DNA from: Streptomyces sp. NBC_00258
GTDB lineage: Bacteria > Actinomycetota > Actinomycetes > Streptomycetales > Streptomycetaceae
Length of the DNA stretch: 64,000 bases
Direction: 5' to 3'
Assembly (NCBI RefSeq): GCF_036182465.1
Contig: NZ_CP108081.1
Coordinates: 4,216,001-4,280,000, forward strand
Positions 1 to 6,986 of this stretch are shown in pieces. Position numbers and translations under genes: made by a program. Positions within the stretch are counted from its first letter, which is position 1, and every line of letters begins with the position of its first letter. The notes below the pieces were generated by a model. The model was not told where the DNA came from. It made no database searches and was given only the letters and a program-made list of their open reading frames with translations.

Positions 1-2
1 CC

Positions 3-539
3 GGTCTGATGCTCTACTCGATGGGCCTCGACCTCGACGCGATCCTCCCGCGCGCCTCCCGCACCCGGGCCACGTACACGGTCGCCGTCGTGGCCACGGC
101 CTGCGTCTTCGTCGGCCACTACGCGTCGAGCGCCCAGGACGCGATGACGTCCTTCGTGCTGCTGCTGACCGCGGTCGGCACGCCATGGGCGGTCATCACA
201 CTCATCGGCTTCGTACGCTGCCGCGGCATGTACGACCCGGACGCCCTCCAGGTCTTCAACCGCCGTTCCCGGGGCGGGATCTACTGGTACTCGGCCGGCT
301 GGAACATCCCGGCCACACTGTCGTGGTGCCTGGGCGCCGTCACCGGACTGCTCGCGGTGTCCCTGCCGTCGTACGAGGGGCCGCTGCTGGCCCTGACCGG
401 CGGGGTGGACTGCAGTTTCCTGTTGTCGGGGCTGGTGGGAGGCACCGCGTATCTGACCCTCACGGCACGGTCGCCTCAGGCTCCGGTGCCTTCGGAGGCG
501 TCGGGGACGGAGACCCGGCGGGCCTCGGTCTCCCAGTAG
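3..539 (+). CDS. NCS1-family nucleobase/allantoin permease, C-terminal part (5' end outside window)
   Basis: The reading frame is open from the window edge, so only the last 178 or so residues of a longer integral membrane protein are present. The segment has several hydrophobic helices. It also carries the block TPWAVITLIGFVRCRGMYD followed by a small loop with GGIYW, which resembles the end of NCS1 cytosine/purine/thiamine/allantoin permeases: after a transmembrane helix these have a short basic YD-containing loop and two or three more helices. The polar, basic 25-residue tail (ending RRASVSQ) is cytoplasmic by the positive-inside rule. The substrate cannot be told from this part. The ATG at position 9 is internal, because upstream codons in frame are also coding-like. 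A strong hairpin follows the stop directly. Confidence 0.7.
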   Translation, partial: GLMLYSMGLDLDAILPRASRTRATYTVAVVATACVFVGHYASSAQDAMTSFVLLLTAVGTPWAVITLIGFVRCRGMYDPDALQVFNRRSRGGIYWYSAGWNIPATLSWCLGAVTGLLAVSLPSYEGPLLALTGGVDCSFLLSGLVGGTAYLTLTARSPQAPVPSEASGTETRRASVSQ

Positions 540-545
540 CGCGAA

Positions 546-575
546 AGGCCCGCCCCCGACACAGGGGGCGGGCCT
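546..575. terminator. Bidirectional hairpin between convergent permease and ilvE
   Basis: Perfect 12-bp inverted repeat (AGGCCCGCCCCC / GGGGGCGGGCCT) with a 6-nt loop. It starts 6 bases after the permease stop and lies 28 bases beyond the end of ilvE. There is no U-tract, as is usual in Streptomyces. It can serve both converging genes. Confidence 0.8.
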
Positions 576-603
576 CACGCAACGTAACTACCGAGCCGGA
601 GCC

Positions 604-1692
604 TCAGCCCAGGTTGTGCATCCAGCCGTGCTGGTCCTTCGTCACGCCCCGCTGGATGTCGAGGAGGGCCTGGCGGAGCTTGAGGGTGACCTCGCCGGGC
701 TCGCCGCCGGACTGCTGCCACTCGGCGCTGGAGCGCTTGACCGTGCCGACGGGGGTGATGACGGCCGCCGTGCCGCAGGCGAAGACCTCGGTCAGGCTGC
801 CGTTCTCGGCGTCGCGCTGCCACTGGTCGATGGAGACGCGGGACTCCTCGGACTCGTAGCCGAGGTCACGGGCGACCGAGAGGAGCGAGTCGCGGGTGAC
901 GCCCTCCAGGATGGAGCCCGTCAGCGTGGGCGTGACGATCTTGTCCCCGTACACGAAGTACAGGTTCATGCCGCCCAGTTCCTCGACCCACTTGTGCTCG
1001 ACGGCGTCGAGGTAGCAGACCTGGTCGCAGCCCTTCGAGGCGGCCTCGGCCTGGGCGAGCAGGGACGCGGCGTAGTTGCCGCCGGTCTTGGCGTCGCCCA
1101 TGCCGCCGGGGACGGCGCGCACGCGGTCCTCGGAGAGCCAGATCGAGACGGGCTTCACGCCGCCCGGGAAGTACGCGCCGGCGGGGGACGCGATGACCAG
1201 GAAGAGGTACTCGTTGGCGGGCTTCACGCCCAGGCCGACCTCGCTCGCGATCATGAACGGGCGCAGGTAGAGCGACTCCTCGCCGCCGTGCGCGGGCACC
1301 CATGCCTTGTCCTGCTGGACCAGCGCGTCACACGCCTCGATGAACGTCTCGACGGGCAGCTCGGGCATCGCCAGGCGACGGGCGGAGGACTGGAAGCGCA
1401 GGGCGTTGCGGTCCGGGCGGAAGGTGGCGACGGAGCCGTCGGGCTGCCGGTAGGCCTTCAGACCCTCGAAGATCTCCTGCGCGTAGTGCAGGACGTTGGT
1501 CGCCGGGTCCAGGGAGAGCGGTCCGTACGGCGTGAGCTGGCCGTCGTGCCAGCCGCGGCCCTCGGTCCACTTGATCGTCACCATGTGGTCGGTGAAGTGG
1601 CGGCCGAACCCGGGGTTGGCGAGGATGGCCTCGCGCTCCGCGCCGGAAAGTGGCGAGGCCGAGGGCTTGAGCTCGATCGTGGGCGTCGTCAT
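604..1692 (-). CDS. ilvE: Branched-chain amino acid aminotransferase
   Basis: PLP-dependent fold-type IV transaminase for the last step of Ile, Leu and Val synthesis (2-keto acid + Glu to amino acid + 2-oxoglutarate); cytosolic. The 362-residue length fits the family. The PLP-binding lysine is Lys202 in GDAKTGGNYAAS. The family block near residues 70-80 (HYAQEIFEGLKAYR), GGMNLYFVY and the phosphate-binding ITPVGTV near the C-terminus are all present. The ATG start has GAAGGA upstream. leuB lies 254 bases upstream on the same strand, with a strong hairpin just beyond its stop, so ilvE probably has its own promoter. Confidence 0.97.
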   Translation of the reverse strand: MTTPTIELKPSASPLSGAEREAILANPGFGRHFTDHMVTIKWTEGRGWHDGQLTPYGPLSLDPATNVLHYAQEIFEGLKAYRQPDGSVATFRPDRNALRFQSSARRLAMPELPVETFIEACDALVQQDKAWVPAHGGEESLYLRPFMIASEVGLGVKPANEYLFLVIASPAGAYFPGGVKPVSIWLSEDRVRAVPGGMGDAKTGGNYAASLLAQAEAASKGCDQVCYLDAVEHKWVEELGGMNLYFVYGDKIVTPTLTGSILEGVTRDSLLSVARDLGYESEESRVSIDQWQRDAENGSLTEVFACGTAAVITPVGTVKRSSAEWQQSGGEPGEVTLKLRQALLDIQRGVTKDQHGWMHNLG

Positions 1693-1888
1693 GAGTGGTT
1701 GTCCTTCACCGGTTTCGTGTGTGACGGGCCGCGCTCACGCCTGTACCTGCCAGTGGCCGGTGTTAGGACGTCCGAGCATTCCCTCATTCCGCGGCTCCGC
1801 GTTCGATTATCGCGCGTGCGGGGCCATGGACGAAAAGGGCGTGAATGCGACCCAGAGGATGATGGTGACACCCGGCGGGGACATAGAA

Positions 1889-1921
1889 AAGCCGCCGGGT
1901 GTTTGAGAGACCCGGCGGCTT
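1889..1921 (-). terminator. Terminator hairpin behind leuB
   Basis: Perfect 12-bp stem AAGCCGCCGGGT / ACCCGGCGGCTT with a 9-nt loop. It starts 26 bases past the leuB stop and is followed on the minus strand by a short T-containing stretch (TTTCTATG). It separates leuB from ilvE. Confidence 0.8.
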
Positions 1922-1946
1922 CGAGAGTTTCGAGTGGCGCGGCGGG

Positions 1947-2990
1947 TCAGCCGGCTACTCGTACGGCGAGCGCGTCGCCGATTTCCTCGGTGCTGCGGGC
2001 CGGCTTGCCGACGCGCTCCGCGAGGTCGGCGGAGACGGCGGCCTCGATGCGCGCGGCCTCGGACTCGTGGCCGAGGTGACGCAGCAGGAGGGCGACGGAC
2101 AGGACGGTGGCGCTGGGGTCGGCCTTGCCCTGGCCTGCGATGTCCGGGGCCGAGCCGTGGACGGGCTCGAACATGGACGGAAACTCGCCGCTCGGGTTGA
2201 TGTTGCCGGAGGCGGCAACACCGATGCCGCCGGAGACGGCCGCGGCGAGGTCGGTGATGATGTCGCCGAAGAGGTTGTCGGTGACGATCACGTCGAAGCG
2301 GGCGGGGTCCGTGACGAGGTAGATCGTCGCGGCGTCCACGTGGATGTAGTCCGTGGTGACCTCGGGGAACTCCTCGGCCACCTTGTTGAAGACGTTCGTC
2401 CACAGGTGACCCGCGAAGGTCAGCACGTTGTTCTTGTGGACCAGCGTGAGCTTCTTGCGCGGGCGGGCCTGAGCGCGGGCGAAGGCGTCACGGACGACGC
2501 GCTCCACACCGAAGGCCGTGTTCACGGAGACCTCGGTGGCGACCTCGTGCTCGGTGCCCTTGCGGATGGTGCCGCCGTTGCCCGTGTACGGGCCCTCGGT
2601 GCCCTCGCGGACCACGACGAAGTCGATCTCCGGCTGGCCGGCGAGCGGGGTGGCGACACCCGGAAGGAGCTTCGACGGACGCAGGTTGACGTGGTGGTCG
2701 AAGGCGAAGCGGAGCTTGAGCAGGAAACCACGCTCCAGCACACCGGACGGCACGCTCGGGTCACCGATCGCGCCGAGCAGGATGGCGTCGTGCTTCTTCA
2801 GGGCGTCCAGGTCGGCCTCGGTGAGGGTCTCACCGGTCGCGTGGTAACGCTTGGCGCCGAAATCGAACTCCTTGGTCTCCAGCTTCACATCCTGCGGGAG
2901 GACGGCCGAGAGGACCTTCAGGCCTTGGGCCACGACTTCCTGGCCGATGCCGTCACCGGGGATCACTGCGAGATTGAGGCTGCGAGACAT
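1947..2990 (-). CDS. leuB: 3-isopropylmalate dehydrogenase
   Basis: Oxidative decarboxylation of 3-isopropylmalate in leucine synthesis, NAD- and Mg/Mn-dependent; cytosolic dimer. The 347 residues begin with the family signature LAVIPGDGIGQEVV. Metal-binding aspartates lie in VTDNLFGDIITD (about 238, 243, 247). The NAD site is the block around residues 262-292 (GNINPSG, then FEPVHGSAPDIAGQGKADP). Substrate arginines are in LKLRFAFDHHVNLRP. The protein is of the short actinobacterial type and close to tartrate dehydrogenase-like relatives, but residues and the neighbouring ilvE favour LeuB. The ATG start has GGAG upstream at a rather long spacing of about 11. Confidence 0.95.
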   Translation of the reverse strand: MSRSLNLAVIPGDGIGQEVVAQGLKVLSAVLPQDVKLETKEFDFGAKRYHATGETLTEADLDALKKHDAILLGAIGDPSVPSGVLERGFLLKLRFAFDHHVNLRPSKLLPGVATPLAGQPEIDFVVVREGTEGPYTGNGGTIRKGTEHEVATEVSVNTAFGVERVVRDAFARAQARPRKKLTLVHKNNVLTFAGHLWTNVFNKVAEEFPEVTTDYIHVDAATIYLVTDPARFDVIVTDNLFGDIITDLAAAVSGGIGVAASGNINPSGEFPSMFEPVHGSAPDIAGQGKADPSATVLSVALLLRHLGHESEAARIEAAVSADLAERVGKPARSTEEIGDALAVRVAG

Positions 2991-3132
2991 GTCGGCACCC
3001 TACTCCTCGTCCCACGGGATGACATCGGGAGTCCGCGATACGGACACCACCGGATGGCCGCGCATCAATCTGTCGGCTCCCGTTCACCCGTACGTATGGC
3101 GGTTGTTGGGACACGCTGGGAAGTTCAGAATC

Positions 3133-4716
3133 ATGGACACTCCCGACGTCGGCATCCCGCCGCAGCTCGCACGCCGGATGAGCATGGCGGAGCAGTACGA
3201 GTACCTGCGGACGAAGCACTCGCGGCGCCGCGCCCTGGTGACCGCCGGGGCGGTGGCCGGCGGTCTGCTGACCGGCTGCTCCGGCCCGGGCTCCGGTACG
3301 GACACGGCGAGCCGGACGGCCTCGCCCCTGTCCGCGACGTCCACGCCCACCGGCACCGGCCGGGTGAACGGCAAGGTCGTCACCCCTTTCGGCCGCCACC
3401 TCGCCTTCGGCGCGGACCCGAAGACCCAGATGCGGATCTCGTGGCAGGTGCCGCTTCCCGTCAAGAAGCCGTACGTGCGCGTGGGGCTGAAGCCGTGGGA
3501 GCTGAGCCGGAAGATCGAGGCCGAGGTCCGCGACCTGCACACCCCGGAGGTGGAGGGGCAGCGGCTCGCGGTGGAGCAGTACTACCTGCACGCGGCGCTC
3601 GACGGCCTGCGCGCCGGCACGACGTACTACTACGGCGTCGGCCACGAGGGCTTCGACCCGGCGTCCAAGCAGCGGCATTCCACGGTCGGCTCGTTCACCA
3701 CGGCGCCCGCCCGCCCCGGGACGTTCGTGTTCACCGCGTTCGGCGACCAGGGCGTCACCCCGGACGCGCTCGCCAACGACCGGCTGATCCTCGGCCGGCA
3801 GCCGTCCTTCCATCTGCACGCGGGGGACATCTGCTACGCCGACGACACGGGACACGGCAAGAAGTCGGACTACTACTCGCCCACCACCTGGGACCTGTTC
3901 CTCAAGCAGACCGAGCCGGTGGCGAAGTCCGTCCCGTGGATGGTGACGACCGGCAACCACGACATGGAGGCGTGGTACTCCCCGAACGGGTACGGCGGGC
4001 AGTCCGCGCGCTGGGCCCTCCCGGACAACGGCTTCGACGCGAAGAACTCCCCCGGCGTCTACTCGTTCACGTACGGCAACGTCGGGGTCGTGGCGCTGGA
4101 CGCGAACGACGTGTCCTACGAGATCCCCGCCAACAAGGGCTACTCGAACGGCCGGCAGACCGCCTGGCTCGACACGCGGCTCGGTGAACTGCGCAAGCAG
4201 GTCGACTTCATCGTGGTCTTCTTCCACCACTGCACGTACTCGACGTCGACCCACGCCTCGGACGGCGGTGTGCGCGACGCCTGGCTGCCGCTGTTCACCA
4301 AGCACCAGGTGGACCTGGTGATCAACGGGCACAACCACGTCTACGAGCGGACCGACGCCATCAAGGGCGGCAAGGTGGGCAGGCGGGTGCCGGTCGGTGC
4401 GTCGACCGATCCGACGCGGGACGGGATCGTGTACGTCACGGCGGGCGGTGCGGGCAAGAGCCTCTACCACTTCCCCGCCGGGGTGAAGGACAGCTACGAG
4501 GGGAAGATCGCCGACCGCGAGTCCGTGGAGACGTTCCACTGGACGAAGTCGAAGGACCAGAACCCCGACACCGTGGAGTGGTCGAGGGTGCGGTACACCG
4601 GCTACTCCTTCCTCTCCGTGGAGGCGGTGGCGGGAGCGGCCCCGAAGCTCAAGGTGTCGGCGCTGGCGCAGGGCGGCGAGCGCATCGACTACTTCGAGGT
4701 GCGGCGCGGGGCGTGA
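3133..4716 (+). CDS. Secreted purple acid phosphatase-like metallophosphoesterase (Tat lipoprotein)
   Basis: 527 residues. The N-terminus carries SRRRALVTAGAVAGGLLTGC, a twin-arginine export signal ending in a lipobox (LLTGC), so a Tat-exported lipoprotein is likely. A fibronectin-III-like domain (about residues 80-190) precedes a calcineurin-type phosphoesterase domain with the metal motifs FGDQG, GDICYADD, GNHDME, FFHH and NGHNHVYER in the usual order. Expected activity is phosphate monoester hydrolysis outside the cell; the substrate is unknown. ATG 3133 was chosen because upstream in-frame codons are not coding-like and GGGAAG precedes it. It is divergent from leuB (142 bp between). The stop codon lies in the loop of its terminator. 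Confidence 0.88.
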   Translation: MDTPDVGIPPQLARRMSMAEQYEYLRTKHSRRRALVTAGAVAGGLLTGCSGPGSGTDTASRTASPLSATSTPTGTGRVNGKVVTPFGRHLAFGADPKTQMRISWQVPLPVKKPYVRVGLKPWELSRKIEAEVRDLHTPEVEGQRLAVEQYYLHAALDGLRAGTTYYYGVGHEGFDPASKQRHSTVGSFTTAPARPGTFVFTAFGDQGVTPDALANDRLILGRQPSFHLHAGDICYADDTGHGKKSDYYSPTTWDLFLKQTEPVAKSVPWMVTTGNHDMEAWYSPNGYGGQSARWALPDNGFDAKNSPGVYSFTYGNVGVVALDANDVSYEIPANKGYSNGRQTAWLDTRLGELRKQVDFIVVFFHHCTYSTSTHASDGGVRDAWLPLFTKHQVDLVINGHNHVYERTDAIKGGKVGRRVPVGASTDPTRDGIVYVTAGGAGKSLYHFPAGVKDSYEGKIADRESVETFHWTKSKDQNPDTVEWSRVRYTGYSFLSVEAVAGAAPKLKVSALAQGGERIDYFEVRRGA

Positions 4717-4734
4717 GGCCCCGCGCCGCACCTC
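4696..4734 (+). terminator. Terminator containing the phosphoesterase stop codon in its loop
   Basis: Perfect 17-bp stem (4696-4712 with 4718-4734) and a 5-nt loop GTGAG. The TGA stop (4714-4716) is in the loop, so the left arm encodes the last residues EVRRGA of the protein. Confidence 0.8.
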
Positions 4735-4805
4735 GTGCGGGCGCGGCTCCCGGCTTCCATCGGTGAGGCGTGAAAGTGAGGCGTGCAGGTGAGGCAGGAC
4801 CGGGC

Positions 4806-4934
4806 TCAGTGCCCGGTCGAGCCGCCGTTGTCCCTGCGGTCGAGGGCGCGCTGGAGCGCGGCGGCGGCGTTCTTGCGGTCGGACTCGCTCGAACGGGAGA
4901 CGTGACGGACTCGGCGGGCGGTCGTCTCGGCCAT
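4806..4934 (-). CDS. Small basic conserved-type protein, 42 aa
   Basis: Too short for routine ORF calling but well formed. ATG is preceded by AGGAG at good spacing, and the codons have Streptomyces GC3 bias. The 42 residues begin MAETTARRVRHVSRSS and end DNGGSTGH. It is polar, with a helix-prone middle (KNAAAALQRALDRR). It resembles the short helical proteins often annotated as hypothetical in Streptomyces. No function can be assigned. It is convergent with the phosphoesterase, from which it is insulated by the terminator at 4696-4734. Confidence 0.6.
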   Translation of the reverse strand: MAETTARRVRHVSRSSESDRKNAAAALQRALDRRDNGGSTGH

Positions 4935-5243
4935 GATGAATCGACTCCTTGCCTCCGGCAGCGGCCGCCGGAAGTGCGATGAGGGATTACGAGACGCCGG
5001 ATGGGGCGGGGAGCGGTGCCGCAGGGGTTGCCTGCCAGGGGCTCCGGCTCACGACCGCCATTCGCTTGGTCTAGCGAGACGTTCGGCTCCTACAAAGCTA
5101 GGCGAGGACCGCGCATCTGTCTCCACAGTTAGTCGGACTTCCTACTATCTGAGACGGCGGATTGGGTCACACCGCGCTGACCTGCGCTTTCTGTATTTGC
5201 CTCTCTGGAGGGCATCCCCGGAGGACGCCCCTGGAGGTCGTCT
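4935..5243. other. 309-bp gap: promoter of the 42-aa gene and tail of the acetyltransferase
   Basis: No ORF here has coding-like third-position bias. The part near 4980-5160 is less GC-rich (for example CTACAAAGCTAGGCG near 5089) and probably holds the promoter of the 42-aa gene. A weak 8-bp hairpin (5210-5217 with 5223-5230, one wobble on the minus strand) lies just behind the acetyltransferase stop and may terminate it. Confidence 0.4.
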
Positions 5244-5783
5244 CTAGAGGACGTCGCCGTCGCGCCAGTCGAAGGCCAGGTCGTGGGACGGGTCGAGGGG
5301 GCCGGATGAGGCGGGGCGGACGAAGGTGGTGCCCTCCTCGTCGGGGAGGCGCACGATGCCGTCCGGGCCGAGGACGGAGATCCGGCCCGGCCAGACCTGC
5401 CAGCCGCGGGCCGTGTAGAGGGCGGCGCCCGCCTCGCTCGCGGAGAGCGCGCCGAGGGCGTACGCGCGGTCGACGACCCCTTCCAGGGCGGCCATGATCT
5501 GCCCGCCGAGGCCGGTCCGGCGTACGTCCGCGCGGACGGCGACCGCCTCGACGTACCCCGTGCGCAGGGAGCGGCCCCGGTGCAGCACCCTGCGCATGAC
5601 CACCGAGCCGTGGGCGGCGAGTCCGGCACCGTCGTGCACGAGGGCGTGCACCCCGCCCAGCCCGTGGTCCCAGTCCTCGTCGGAGAAGTCCCCCTCGAAC
5701 GCGTCGTCCAGGAGGGCGCGGGCGGCGCGGAGTTCGGCCGGAGCGAGGTCCGCCGTGTGGGCGGTGCGCAGTCGGATGGTCAT
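5244..5783 (-). CDS. AAC(2')-I-type aminoglycoside 2'-N-acetyltransferase
   Basis: 179-residue GNAT protein. It matches, as I remember it, the mycobacterial AAC(2')-I enzymes along its whole length: HTADL near the start, EGDFSDEDWDHGLGGVHALV, GYVEAVAVRADVRRTGLGGQ (acetyl-CoA loop), LGALSASEAGAALYTARGW and the C-terminal DWRDGDV. These enzymes move acetyl from acetyl-CoA to the 2'-amine of aminoglycosides such as gentamicin or kanamycin B; some family members may have a housekeeping role. The protein ends in Leu where I recall Trp in the M. tuberculosis enzyme. It is divergent from the next gene with 102 bp between. There are no signs of recent transfer: base composition matches its neighbours. 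Confidence 0.82.
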   Translation of the reverse strand: MTIRLRTAHTADLAPAELRAARALLDDAFEGDFSDEDWDHGLGGVHALVHDGAGLAAHGSVVMRRVLHRGRSLRTGYVEAVAVRADVRRTGLGGQIMAALEGVVDRAYALGALSASEAGAALYTARGWQVWPGRISVLGPDGIVRLPDEEGTTFVRPASSGPLDPSHDLAFDWRDGDVL

Positions 5784-5885
5784 CCCTCAAGTATTCGTCC
5801 TGATCCCGCGGGCTGCGGAAGCCTGGCCGTGGGAGCACCATGGGGGCCGAGCGGTCCGTGAAACCGGCTTCGGGAGGGAGACCCG

Positions 5886-6833
5886 ATGACCACCGCACTT
5901 CCGCGTACGCGTGTGATCACCCAGCATCGCTTCGGCGGTCCTGAGGTTCTGGAGATCGAGGAACGGGAGCGGCCTGTCGCCGGTCCGGGGGAGATTCTGC
6001 TGCGGGTGCGCGCGGTGGGTGTCAACGCCGTCGACCGGCTGGTGCGTTCGGGCGCGGCGCCGCTCTTCGGGGAACCGCCGTTCGTCCTCGGCGGCGACGT
6101 CTCCGGTGTGGTGGAGGCGGCCGGGGCGGGCGTCACCAGGTTCCGGCCCGGTGACGAGGTCTTCGGCAAGGTCCTGGGCGGCGGGTACGCGGAGCACGTG
6201 GCCGCCCCCGCCGACCAGTTCGCGGCCAAGCCGTCGACCCTGGACCACGTCCACGCGGCGGCCGCCCCCACGGCGACCCTCACCGCCTGGCAGGCGCTGG
6301 TCGATCTGGCCCAGGTCGGCCCGGGCACCCGGGTGCTGGTCCACGCGGCAGGGGGCGGCGTCGGTCACGCGGCGGTGCAGATCGCCAAGGCGGAGGGCGC
6401 GTACGTCGTCGGTACGGCCCGCGCCGACAAGCACGAGTTCCTGCGCGACCTGGGTGTGGACGAGCCGGTCGACCACACGGACACGGACTTCGCCACGGCC
6501 GTACGGGACATGGACGTCGCCCTCGACCTGATCGGCGGCGACTACGGTCCGCGCACCCTCAACACCCTGCATCCAGGAGGCCTGTTGCTGTCCGCCCTGC
6601 CCGGAGACACGGGCCTGTCGGCCGAGGACGTCGAGGCGCGCGGGATGCGTTTCGCGGTCGTGCGGGTGGAACCGTCCGGCATGCGTCTGGCGAAGATCGC
6701 CTCGCTGCTGGCGGGCGGCCGGGTACGTATCCACGTGGACGCGGTCCTGCCGTTCGCGGAGGCGGCCAAGGCCCATGAACTGGGGGAGGCGGGACACACC
6801 AAGGGCAAGATCGTCCTCAGCCTCCCGGAGTGA
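5886..6833 (+). CDS. NADP-dependent quinone oxidoreductase-like MDR protein
   Basis: 315 residues of the zinc-free medium-chain dehydrogenase/reductase family (quinone reductase type). The GroES-like N-terminal half has VGVNAVDRLVRSG and GGDVSGVVEAAG. The Rossmann half has the NADPH loop VLVHAAGGGVGHAAVQIAKAEGA, with a dinucleotide-binding glycine run. Catalytic zinc cysteines are absent, as expected for this subfamily. Probable role: NADPH-dependent reduction of quinones or enones; substrate unknown. ATG follows GGGAGGGAGACCCG, a strong ribosome site. The helix at residues 70-90 includes FRPGDEVFGKV, another family mark. Confidence 0.88.
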   Translation: MTTALPRTRVITQHRFGGPEVLEIEERERPVAGPGEILLRVRAVGVNAVDRLVRSGAAPLFGEPPFVLGGDVSGVVEAAGAGVTRFRPGDEVFGKVLGGGYAEHVAAPADQFAAKPSTLDHVHAAAAPTATLTAWQALVDLAQVGPGTRVLVHAAGGGVGHAAVQIAKAEGAYVVGTARADKHEFLRDLGVDEPVDHTDTDFATAVRDMDVALDLIGGDYGPRTLNTLHPGGLLLSALPGDTGLSAEDVEARGMRFAVVRVEPSGMRLAKIASLLAGGRVRIHVDAVLPFAEAAKAHELGEAGHTKGKIVLSLPE

Positions 6834-6909
6834 ACCTCGTACCGTCCCGAGTGATCCCCTCTTACTGAATGACTCATCAGCAATCCGATGTCTGATGCTG
6901 TCAGATTCC

Positions 6910-6968
6910 TTGACATGCCCAAAAGCCCCCTCCACTCTCACATTCATCGACCAGTCATCGGATGACTG
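6910..6968 (+). promoter_or_regulatory. Probable promoter and palindromic operator of the GH97 gene
   Basis: TTGACA at 6910-6915 looks like a -35 element. Downstream, CAGTCATCGGATGACTG at 6952-6968 is a perfect 8-1-8 palindrome. It sits 3 bases before the ribosome site AGGAGG and 18 bases before the start codon. A site between promoter and start suggests a repressor that responds to the sugar substrate. The binding protein is not encoded next to it. Confidence 0.55.
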
Positions 6969-6986
6969 TGACAGGAGGGGTTCCAC

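Noticed and set aside
616..2079. Long plus-strand ORF opposite ilvE (487 codons)
   Set aside because: It is the antisense frame of a clear gene. High GC in Streptomyces opens the opposite frames; the composition is the Val/Gly/Arg-rich noise typical of such shadows and there is no homologous motif.
1899..4187. Plus-strand ORF of 762 codons across leuB and the phosphoesterase gene
   Set aside because: It spans two real genes of opposite strand and an intergenic gap; no ribosome site and no domain.
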